Below are positions 6,951 through 13,830 of a stretch of DNA of 35,075 bases, piece after piece; positions within the stretch are counted from its first letter, which is position 1; every line of letters begins with the position of its first letter. The DNA is from Thermoleophilaceae bacterium. GTDB lineage: Bacteria > Actinomycetota > Thermoleophilia > Solirubrobacterales > Thermoleophilaceae. A program made the translations under genes and the position numbers. The stretch covers positions 1 through 35,075 of the forward strand of contig JAFGJG010000184.1 in assembly GCA_016929195.1 (NCBI GenBank), written 5' to 3'. The notes below the pieces were generated by a model. The model was not told the DNA's origin. It made no database searches and saw only the letters and a program-made list of their open reading frames with translations.

Positions 6951-8075
6951 ATGGTCGGTCACGTGGGCTTGGGCACCTGGAGCGGGGGACGGTTCCTGCG
7001 CTTCGGAGAAGCCATACCCGAGGAGCGCCTGGAAAAGCTGCTTCGCCCCGGCGACGGCATCTCCACGCTCGTCACAGCGGACGCCTACGGCGCCGGCGAC
7101 GCCGACCGCGTGCTGGGACGAGCACTTGCTGGTGTCCCCCGTGAGGAGTACAGCGTAGTGGGCGCGATCGGACACGACTTCTACGAGGGCGAGCGCGACG
7201 GCCCGCGCGGGTTCCCGCGCTTCACGGACCCGCGCCTGCGCGGTCCGGAGGGCTACCGCGACTACGTGCGGATGGCCGCCGAGCGGAGCCTCGAGCGCTG
7301 CGGGATCGATTCCTTCGACGTGCTGCTGCTCCACAATCCCGACCGGCGCGGCTACGAGTCGGAGGAGGTCTGGGAGGCGCTGCGCGCCGTGCGCGACGAC
7401 GGCCTGGCCGGCGCGCTCGGGGTGGCCCCCGGGCCGGCCAACGGGTTCACGCTCGACGCGATCGGCTGCTTCGAGCGCTACGGCGAGCTGATCGACTGGG
7501 CGATGCTGATCCTCAACCCGTTCGAGCCATGGCCGGCCGAGCTGGCCCTGGACGCCGCGGCCCGCAACGACGTGCGGGTGATCACGCGCGTCGTGGACTA
7601 CGGCGGCCTGTTCCACGACGACGTCCTGCCGGGGCACGAGCTGGCCGCCGGCGACCACCGCGGCTTCCGGCCCGAAGGCTGGATCGAGGCCGGGCGCGAG
7701 CGGCTCGACCGGATCCGCCCGATCGCCGATCGCCACGACCTCACGCTGCTCCAGCTCGCGTGCGCGTGGAACCTGGCGCACGAGGCCGTGGCGTGCGCGG
7801 TCCCGACGCTCATCCAGGAGCCGGGCGAGAACGCCAAGCCGATCGAGGCGAAGCGCGCGGAGCTGGCGGGCGTGCCGGAGCGCTCCCCGCTGTCGGCGGA
7901 GGAGGTGGCCGAGATCCGGGCGGTCGGGGACAACACCGGCTCGATGCTGCTCAAGGGCGGCACCCCCGACCACGAGGGCGAGGAGCGCCCGGATCGCTGG
8001 GGGCTCGACGCGGAGCTCCAGGAGGTCGCGTCGCGCTGGGGCATCGAGCCCAAGCGCGATCTGGTTCAGCGGTAG
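6951..8075 (+). CDS. aldo/keto reductase-fold protein lacking two tetrad residues
   Basis: TIM-barrel protein of 374 residues. The family traits are VGLGTWSGG at the N-terminus, TADAYGAGDADRVLGRAL, the long SFDVLLLHNPDRRGYE strand-loop, the VGVAP-like segment GALGVAPG and LLQLACAWNLAHEAV near the cofactor end. In active aldo/keto reductases the tetrad is Asp-Tyr-Lys-His. Here Tyr46 and His128 are kept, but the Asp position (normally DTADxY) is Val41, and the Lys position (normally TKxGHDF) is Ala72 in VVGAIGHDF. Classical NADPH carbonyl reduction is therefore doubtful; a changed reaction or a binding role is possible. The fold call is firm and the activity is not. The 3' end overlaps the next convergent gene by 10 bp. 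Confidence 0.85.
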   Translation: MVGHVGLGTWSGGRFLRFGEAIPEERLEKLLRPGDGISTLVTADAYGAGDADRVLGRALAGVPREEYSVVGAIGHDFYEGERDGPRGFPRFTDPRLRGPEGYRDYVRMAAERSLERCGIDSFDVLLLHNPDRRGYESEEVWEALRAVRDDGLAGALGVAPGPANGFTLDAIGCFERYGELIDWAMLILNPFEPWPAELALDAAARNDVRVITRVVDYGGLFHDDVLPGHELAAGDHRGFRPEGWIEAGRERLDRIRPIADRHDLTLLQLACAWNLAHEAVACAVPTLIQEPGENAKPIEAKRAELAGVPERSPLSAEEVAEIRAVGDNTGSMLLKGGTPDHEGEERPDRWGLDAELQEVASRWGIEPKRDLVQR

Positions 8076-9178
8076 AGCAGCTCGCTGCAGCGCTGGAGGG
8101 CGTCGGTGTCCTCCGGCTGCGCCTTGTCCAGGCAATCCGCGTAGGCGTTGAAGTCCTCCGCGTCGGGCGCGTTCGGCGAGGTGCCGGTCCCGTTCGGCTG
8201 CAGGGGCGCGACGCCCGTGTCGCTCCCGCCGCCGGAGTCGCTCTCGGTGCCGCCGCCGAGGGCGGCGGCCTGGTCGCCCGCGGCGCCGAGCAGGCTGGCG
8301 CCGCCGAGCGAGCGGGTGAGCTCCGACAGTGGCCGCGCCTCGGCCGGCGCCTCGATCTCCTGGTCGCCGTTCACGTCGGCGAACTCGACCGAGAACTCGA
8401 TCGTGCCGCCCTCGATGCCGTTGAGCGCCTTGCGGCTGTCCTCCGGGACGTCGAACTCGATCCGGCCGGACACCCTGCGGATCACGTGGTCCTTCTTGCC
8501 GACGTAGACGTCGAAGGTCGGGTCCTTGACGACCTCGGAGAGCTTCTCGATGTCCTTCTTCGAGAGCGCCTGCGGGGCGGCCTGACCGGTGGCGCCGGTC
8601 AGCGCCGGCGCCGAGCGCTGCACGAACTCGCTGATGTTGCTCATCAGCTTCCCGACGTCGAGGCGTCCGGAGACGTGGCTGGTCTCCACGCCGGCCACTC
8701 GCTCGTCGCCCTTCTCCGACGCCTCCAGCAGCCAGGCGCGGGGGTTCAGCCCCAGCTCGCGCAGCGAGCCGCGGCCGCCGGCCTTCCGGATCGAGGCGTT
8801 CGCGGCACGCACCTGTGCGGCCGGCTGCTCGTAGTAGACGTCCTCGAACTTCACGAACGCCCGGTCGCCGGTGGACAGGAAGCCGGTCTGGACGGTCTGC
8901 CCGCCCCCCTCGGTGCCGACCTTCAGCTCGAGGTCCGCGGACGGAAGCCTGCCCTCGTTCGTGCGGAACGGGCCGCTGGCCTGGATCCGGACGGGCCGCC
9001 CGAGATCCTCCGTGCCCTTGAGCGAGAGGAGCGCGTCGACCTTCAGGTCCGCGCTCTTGATGGACTGGCGGAAGGCCCGGTCGAGCAGGTCCTCGACGCC
9101 GCCCTGATCGCTCTCCTCGCCGCAGGAGACCAGCGCCAGAGCCGCGAAGAGGAGGAGGAACAGCAACCGGAGGCGCAC
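8066..9178 (-). CDS. secreted lipoprotein of unknown function (LolA/LppX-like architecture possible)
   Basis: A 370-residue protein with a signal peptide ending in a lipobox (ALVSCGEES), so probably lipid-anchored outside the membrane. The central part alternates amphipathic beta-strands with repeated 'valued' phrases such as DLKVDALLSLKGTE, GPFRTNEGRLPSADLELKVG and FDVYVGKKDHVIRRVSGRIE. These resemble the half-barrel LolA/LppX/LprG-type lipid carriers; this is a weak structural guess. A Gly/Ser/Asn-rich linker (about 300-335) leads to a C-terminal segment with two cysteines (YADCLDKAQ and QRCSELL) that could form a disulfide. GTG at 9178 is the most plausible start because it directly precedes the hydrophobic core. 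The 3' end overlaps the aldo/keto reductase gene by 10 bp. Confidence 0.75.
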   Translation of the reverse strand: MRLRLLFLLLFAALALVSCGEESDQGGVEDLLDRAFRQSIKSADLKVDALLSLKGTEDLGRPVRIQASGPFRTNEGRLPSADLELKVGTEGGGQTVQTGFLSTGDRAFVKFEDVYYEQPAAQVRAANASIRKAGGRGSLRELGLNPRAWLLEASEKGDERVAGVETSHVSGRLDVGKLMSNISEFVQRSAPALTGATGQAAPQALSKKDIEKLSEVVKDPTFDVYVGKKDHVIRRVSGRIEFDVPEDSRKALNGIEGGTIEFSVEFADVNGDQEIEAPAEARPLSELTRSLGGASLLGAAGDQAAALGGGTESDSGGGSDTGVAPLQPNGTGTSPNAPDAEDFNAYADCLDKAQPEDTDALQRCSELLYR

Positions 9179-9248
9179 GCGGCGCAGGGTAGGGCATCCA
9201 GAGCCCGCGCTTGCGCAACTCCGGGCGGTTGCCGACGTTGGAGAAGGG

Positions 9249-10769
9249 ATGCGTAACGGACGACGCAGGATGTTGATCGCGGCCATCGTGACGACCGTGC
9301 TGGCGGCGGCGCCCGCGCGGGCCGCCGAGGTGACCGTGGTGGACGGCGACCGGGCCGTCCGGGTCGACGACCCGTTCGTGCCGGCCGCCTCGCCCAGCGA
9401 CACGATGCCGGCCCCCGGGCGGCGCGGCCACGGCGTCACCGCGCAGGCCGCGGCGAGCTCCACCGCACGCGGCCGCCGCGCCGTGAAGCGGGCGCTGCGG
9501 CTCAACCTGCGGGCGAAGAAGATCTCGCGCCGCGGCTACCGGCGCTACGGCCGCCAGTACCTGCTGGCGCGCCGGACGCTGCGGCGCCTCCGCGGCGCCC
9601 GCCGTGACCAGCTCGGCTACGTCGTCTACACAGTCGAGCGCATGGGCCTGGCCGGTCAGCTGACCGCGTCAAGGCTACCGGTGGTGTTCACGCAGCTCGA
9701 CCGCAACCGGCGCTACTGGCCGCGCCTCCCCTACCCCGCCTCCGGCGACCGCATCAGCTTCAAGGGCAGCGAGGTGCTCTACCAGTACTTCCCCGGCCGC
9801 GGCCTCCAGCTCCACCCGCTTTCGACCTTCAAGAAGGCCAACCTGATCCACGGCGCGTGCGTGCGCGAGGAGCCGGAGTGCGACCGCGAGGCGCTCGCGC
9901 GGCTCCTGGACGAGATGACCCGCTTCGCGGTCTGGCGCTCGCGGCGCTTCGTCGCCTGGGAGTACATGTTCCACTTCGGCGGCGGCGCGCCACCGTGGAT
10001 CAGCGGCATGGCCGAGGCCACCGCCATCCAGTCGCTCGCCCGCGCCGCCGATCTCCTCGACCGGCCCGACTACCTCGTGACCGCCAGGCGCGCGCTGGGT
10101 GCCTTCGAGACGCTGCCGCCGCGCGGCGTGCGCGCGGTGGGCGCCGCCGGCGGGATCGCATACCTCCAGTACTCGTTCGCGCCGCGGCTGTGGATCTTCA
10201 ACGCCTTCCTCCAGTCGCTCATCGGCCTCTACGACTACGCCAAGGCGACCGACAGCGCGCGCGCGATGGAGCTGTTCGAGGAGGCCGAGCCCGAGGCGCG
10301 CAGGGAGATCCCGCTGTCGGACGTGGGCGACTGGTCGCGCTACTCCTACGCCGGGGCCGAGTCCACCGCCGACTACCACGAGCTGCTGCGCGAGTTCCTC
10401 CAGAGCATGTGCTCGCGGAAGCTCGGGAAGCTCTACTGCACCTACGCGCAGCGCTACCGCGGCTATCAGACCGACCCGCCCGTGCTCGATCTGAACGTGC
10501 CCGAGCTCACCGAGAAGGGCGACCTGACGGCGATCCGCTTCAGCGTCTCGAAGCTCTCCGCGGTCGAGGTCACGATCACGAAGGGCAACGGGAGGGTCGC
10601 GCTGAACAGGATCGCCACCTTCCGGCGTGGAGACGGCTCGTTCCTCTGGCGGCCGCGCTCGCGCGGGCTCTACACCGTGAGGCTCGGCGCGAAGGAGCTG
10701 CGGACGGGACGCGGGCTGAAGGACCGGGGCACCGCCGAGATCGAGGTCGAGCCGGACCCCGAGGCGTAG
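9249..10769 (+). CDS. secreted D-glucuronyl C5-epimerase-family protein
   Basis: A 506-residue exported protein (signal peptide ending ARA-A near residue 25). A basic, Arg-rich linker with internal repeats (about 70-120) precedes the domain of the C-terminal glucuronyl C5-epimerase family. This domain includes YQYFPGRGLQLHPLSTFKKAN (about 178), WISGMAEATAIQSLARA (about 250), LWIFNAFLQSLIGLYDY (about 313) and SYAGAESTADYHELLREFLQ (about 362), an alpha/alpha-toroid with conserved Tyr and Glu. In animals this family converts glucuronate to iduronate in heparan sulfate; a bacterial substrate is unknown. The last 90 residues look like an Ig-like beta-sandwich. ArsA follows after 14 bp on the same strand. 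Confidence 0.82.
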   Translation: MRNGRRRMLIAAIVTTVLAAAPARAAEVTVVDGDRAVRVDDPFVPAASPSDTMPAPGRRGHGVTAQAAASSTARGRRAVKRALRLNLRAKKISRRGYRRYGRQYLLARRTLRRLRGARRDQLGYVVYTVERMGLAGQLTASRLPVVFTQLDRNRRYWPRLPYPASGDRISFKGSEVLYQYFPGRGLQLHPLSTFKKANLIHGACVREEPECDREALARLLDEMTRFAVWRSRRFVAWEYMFHFGGGAPPWISGMAEATAIQSLARAADLLDRPDYLVTARRALGAFETLPPRGVRAVGAAGGIAYLQYSFAPRLWIFNAFLQSLIGLYDYAKATDSARAMELFEEAEPEARREIPLSDVGDWSRYSYAGAESTADYHELLREFLQSMCSRKLGKLYCTYAQRYRGYQTDPPVLDLNVPELTEKGDLTAIRFSVSKLSAVEVTITKGNGRVALNRIATFRRGDGSFLWRPRSRGLYTVRLGAKELRTGRGLKDRGTAEIEVEPDPEA

Positions 10770-10783
10770 GATGAGCGGCGCCG

Positions 10784-11956
10784 ATGGCGCCGCGGATCAT
10801 CCTCTACACGGGAAAGGGCGGGGTCGGGAAGACGAGCGTCGCGGCCGCGACGGCCAGGCGCTGCGCCGCGTCCGGGCTGCGGACCGTCGTCCTGTCGACC
10901 GACCCGGCCCACAGCCTGTCCGACTCGCTCGAGACGCCGCTCGGCGGTGAGCCGACCCAGGTCGAGGAGCTCCTGTTCGGCCAGGAGGTCCAGGCGCAGA
11001 GCGAGATGGAGCGCCACTGGGAGGGCGTGCAGGGCTGGCTGGGAGACCTCTTGGCACAGCGCGGCGTGGACCGCATCTCGGCGGAGGAGCTGACCGTCCC
11101 GCCCGGCATGGACGAGCTGTTCTCGCTGCTCTGGATCAAGCGCCACCACGAGGAGGAGGCTTTCGACTGCGTCATCGTCGACTGCGCGCCCACCGGCGAG
11201 ACGCTCCGGCTGCTCTCGTTCCCGGACGTCGTGACCTGGTGGCTCGAGAAGGTGCTCCCGTGGGAGCGCCGGCTCGCCCCGTTCGCGCGCACGCTCTTCG
11301 ACATCCCGATGCCGGGCGACGCCGTCTTCGACGACGTCGAGCGGCTAGCGCGCAACCTCGTCGCGATGAACGGCATCCTCCGCGACCGCTCGCGGACCTC
11401 GATCCGGCTCGTGATGAACCCCGAGCGGATGGTGGTCAAGGAGGCGATGCGGACCTTCACCTACCTCAACCTCTACGGCTACCTCACCGACGCCGTGGTG
11501 GTGAACCGCGTCCTGCCCGAGGACGTCGCCGAGGGCTACTTCGCCGCCTGGCGGGAGGCCCAGCACGAGCAGCTCGACCTGGTGCGCTCGGCGTTCGCCC
11601 CCATCCCGATCCTCGAGGCGCCGTTCTTCGATCGCGAGGTCGTGGGGCCCGCGATGCTCGACGTGCTGGCGGAGAGCGTCTACGGAGAGGGCGACCCCGC
11701 CGAGCTCCTCCACAGCGAGCTGGAGCAGGAGCTGATCACCGACAACGGCTCGGCGACCCTCCGCGTCCCGCTGCCGTTCGCGGACCGCGGCGAGCTCGAG
11801 CTGAAGAAGATCGGGCTCGAGGTGATCGTCCGGGTGGGCGCCCAGAAGCGGACAATCGTGCTGCCGTCCGCGCTGTCGGCCTATGCCACGAGCGGCGCCC
11901 GCTTCGAGGACGGCGCGCTCAGGATCTTCTTCGAGAAGGACGGCGATGAGCGCTGA
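10784..11956 (+). CDS. arsA: ArsA/Get3-type ATPase with C-terminal HSP20-like domain
   Basis: SIMIBI-class ATPase of 390 residues. The deviant P-loop GKGGVGKT is at residues 10-17, switch I is TDPAHSLSDSL, switch II is VDCAPTGETLRLLSFPD, and the adenine-binding NRVLPEDV follows. The single ATPase half suggests a homodimer like Get3. The last 85 residues (VPLPFADRGELELKKIGLEVIVRVG..., IVLPSAL, FEDGALRIFF) form the alpha-crystallin-like ArsA-HSP20 domain common in actinobacterial and cyanobacterial homologues. No arsB or arsenate reductase is nearby, so a protein-targeting or chaperone role is more likely than arsenite export. It overlaps a small downstream gene by 11 bp. Confidence 0.9.
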   Translation: MAPRIILYTGKGGVGKTSVAAATARRCAASGLRTVVLSTDPAHSLSDSLETPLGGEPTQVEELLFGQEVQAQSEMERHWEGVQGWLGDLLAQRGVDRISAEELTVPPGMDELFSLLWIKRHHEEEAFDCVIVDCAPTGETLRLLSFPDVVTWWLEKVLPWERRLAPFARTLFDIPMPGDAVFDDVERLARNLVAMNGILRDRSRTSIRLVMNPERMVVKEAMRTFTYLNLYGYLTDAVVVNRVLPEDVAEGYFAAWREAQHEQLDLVRSAFAPIPILEAPFFDREVVGPAMLDVLAESVYGEGDPAELLHSELEQELITDNGSATLRVPLPFADRGELELKKIGLEVIVRVGAQKRTIVLPSALSAYATSGARFEDGALRIFFEKDGDER

Positions 11957-12173
11957 GGACCCGCGCCACGACGGCCCGCAGGCACCCGATCCCGCGGCGC
12001 TCTTCGTGCTGCTGGACGGAATGCGCCGCCTCGCCCCGCGCGAGCTGGAGGGCCAGTTCACGAACCTCGTGCGCGAGTTCCTCCTGACCCTGCGCTCGCT
12101 GATCGACTGGTACCTGGAGCGCCTCGACCAGCCGGACCGCGAGCCGGAGGTCGAGGGGATCCGGATCGACTAG
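11946..12173 (+). CDS. small helical protein coupled to arsA
   Basis: Unrecognised 75-residue protein. Its ATG lies inside the last codons of arsA (11-bp overlap in another frame), a sign of translational coupling. It has an acidic/Pro-rich N-terminus followed by a long amphipathic helix (FTNLVREFLLTLRSLIDWYLERLD) and an acidic tail. The helix is amphipathic rather than fully hydrophobic, so a soluble or peripheral partner of the ATPase is more likely than a membrane protein. The tight coupling and helix suggest it works with ArsA. That is inference. Confidence 0.75.
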   Translation: MSAEDPRHDGPQAPDPAALFVLLDGMRRLAPRELEGQFTNLVREFLLTLRSLIDWYLERLDQPDREPEVEGIRID

Positions 12174-12186
12174 GGGGGTTGCATGC

Positions 12187-12211
12187 GTTGTCCGGTATAT
12201 GCCCGGGCAAC
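12187..12211. terminator. hairpin between convergent genes
   Basis: GTTGTCCGG (12187-12195) pairs with CCGGGCAAC (12203-12211) in a 9-bp stem with one G-U pair and a 7-nt loop, TATATGC. It lies midway in the 69-bp gap between the ends of the arsA operon and the convergent sulfatase-like gene, where a bidirectional terminator is expected. No T-tract follows on either strand. Confidence 0.4.
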
Positions 12212-12242
12212 GTCGACAGCCCCGCGCCGTGCGCCTGACCGG

Positions 12243-13754
12243 CTAGCCCCCGCCGGAGGCCTTGAACTTGGGCAGCGGCCGATTGCCCGCGTCGCGCTTG
12301 ATGTAGCCCCACAGCCGGCGCACCTCGTCGGGGTGGCTGCGGGCAACGTTGCGGCGCTCGCCGCGGTCCCTGCGCGTGTCGAAGAGCTGCTTCTTCTTGC
12401 CCTGGTTGTCGGCGATCAGGAGCCAGCGGCCGTCGCGCACGTTCACCTGGATGTTGTAGGCGGCCGTTTGGTAGGCGCGCTTGGGCGGCCGCTTGCCGTC
12501 GAACACCGGCGATAGGTCGTGCCCGTTCATGTACTTCGGCCGGTCGAAGCCGAGCGCGCCCAGGACCGTCGGCCCGACGTCGTGGGTCGAGGCGAACACG
12601 CGCGACGAGCGGCCCTTCGCCCTGCGGGCCGGGTGGCGCATCACGAACGGGACGTGACAGAGCGCCTGGTGCATCTCCGAGTAGCGCTTGCCGACCCAGC
12701 CGTACTCGCCGAGCAGCACGCCGTGGTCGGAGATGGCCACGATCAGCGTGTTGTCGTCGAGCCCGAGCGTCCCCAGCCGGGCCAGGAAGCGCCCCAGGGC
12801 GCGGTCGACCAACGTCACCTCGGCGGCGTACAGATGCCCCATCCGCCGCACCAGCCGCCGCGAGAGGTCGAGGTTCTTCCACTGCCCCGCCGGCGTCGGG
12901 AACGGCTGGATCGGCTCGACGCCGCTCGTGGTCGGCGAGTCGTAGATGTCGACGAGGTTGACCGGCGCGTCCCAGGGCTCGTGGGCGTCGAACGAGTCGA
13001 TCACCAGGGCGAAGGGCTGGCGGGTGCGGGCCCACTCGATCCAGTCCTCGCCCCCCTTGAAGACGCGCGCGGTGTTGTACTCCGACTCGTCGCGGCCGGG
13101 CGCGTTCCAGCGCAGGTACTCGAGCATCCGCGGCTCGGCGCGGGTGCCCCTGATGCTCGGCGGCAGGAACTTGTCGAGCTCCGCCTGCGAGACCTTGCGC
13201 GGCCCCTTGCGGGTGTTCGGAACCTGGCCGGTGACCAGCTCCACGCGGTCGAAGCGCTCTCTGAACTTCGCGTGGGCGGCCGAGAGGATGTGCGGGTTGT
13301 CCGTCACGTAGCCCGACGTCCAGCCCTGCTCCATCAGGAACTCGGTCCACATCTTCCGGCCGTGCCCGACCGGCTCCCAGCCCGGCTGCGCCGGCAGCCC
13401 CTTGAAGGGGCGCCAGCCGCGGAACGGATAGACGCGGTGACCCTCCATGATCGAGCGGCGCGCCGGGATCGTCGGCATGCCCTCGGGATATGCGCGCGTG
13501 AACCGGAAGCCCTCGGCGGCGAGCCCGTTGAACGCGTCGGTGCGCGCCCGCGACCCGTAGATGTGGTCGGCGCGGAGGCTGTCCATCACGACGACGACCA
13601 CGTTCATCGCCCCGGCCGGTGCCGTCTTGCGGACGACCCTGGCCGGCTTCGCCTTCGGCTCGTCCGAGTCGCAGCCCGCCTGGGCGAGGAGGGTGGCCCC
13701 CGCCACGCCGCCTCCGGCGCGGATCAGGCCGCGCCGTGTGAGGTCGCGCTCCAT
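12243..13754 (-). CDS. Tat-exported sulfatase-superfamily lipoprotein with Thr nucleophile position
   Basis: Alkaline-phosphatase-fold hydrolase or transferase of 503 residues. The N-terminus has a twin-arginine motif (TRRGLIRAG) and a lipobox (LAQAGC, Cys28), so it is folded before export and then lipid-anchored. Sulfatase-fold elements are VVVVMDSLRADH (metal site, about 53-64), MPTIPARRSI (about 93-102), DSFDAHEPWDAP, and LIVAISDHGVLLGEYGWVGK (metal site). Canonical sulfatases have C/S-x-P-x-R; here it is Thr95-Ile-Pro-Ala-Arg99, so no formylglycine can form. Thr is the nucleophile in phosphoglycerol and phosphoethanolamine transferases, so a phospho-substrate is more likely than a sulfate ester. 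The substrate is unknown. Confidence 0.85.
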   Translation of the reverse strand: MERDLTRRGLIRAGGGVAGATLLAQAGCDSDEPKAKPARVVRKTAPAGAMNVVVVVMDSLRADHIYGSRARTDAFNGLAAEGFRFTRAYPEGMPTIPARRSIMEGHRVYPFRGWRPFKGLPAQPGWEPVGHGRKMWTEFLMEQGWTSGYVTDNPHILSAAHAKFRERFDRVELVTGQVPNTRKGPRKVSQAELDKFLPPSIRGTRAEPRMLEYLRWNAPGRDESEYNTARVFKGGEDWIEWARTRQPFALVIDSFDAHEPWDAPVNLVDIYDSPTTSGVEPIQPFPTPAGQWKNLDLSRRLVRRMGHLYAAEVTLVDRALGRFLARLGTLGLDDNTLIVAISDHGVLLGEYGWVGKRYSEMHQALCHVPFVMRHPARRAKGRSSRVFASTHDVGPTVLGALGFDRPKYMNGHDLSPVFDGKRPPKRAYQTAAYNIQVNVRDGRWLLIADNQGKKKQLFDTRRDRGERRNVARSHPDEVRRLWGYIKRDAGNRPLPKFKASGGG

Positions 13755-13830
13755 CGCGTCGGGAATGTAGCGAGGGCGGCGGAGCGCGCTCGTTGCGCGG
13801 CCGTTACCGGTCGACTACCGTCGGCCCACC

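Noticed and set aside
9215-9232. GCAAC...GTTGC dyad between the lipoprotein and epimerase genes
   Set aside because: It has the same 5-bp halves as the arsR-region dyads but an 8-bp spacer and no further match, so I do not count it as a third operator.
7529-9256. 575-codon plus-strand open frame
   Set aside because: Begins out of frame inside the aldo/keto reductase gene and runs antisense through the lipoprotein; no domains and Arg/Gly/Ala-rich.
6918-9431. 837-codon open frame on the minus strand
   Set aside because: It is antisense to the aldo/keto reductase and out of frame with the lipoprotein, with biased composition and no recognisable motif.
10784-12173. Arsenic resistance operon
   Set aside because: The ATPase is ArsA-like, but no arsenite pump or reductase occurs nearby, and the ArsR-type gene at 5600 lacks metal ligands and is 5 kb away.
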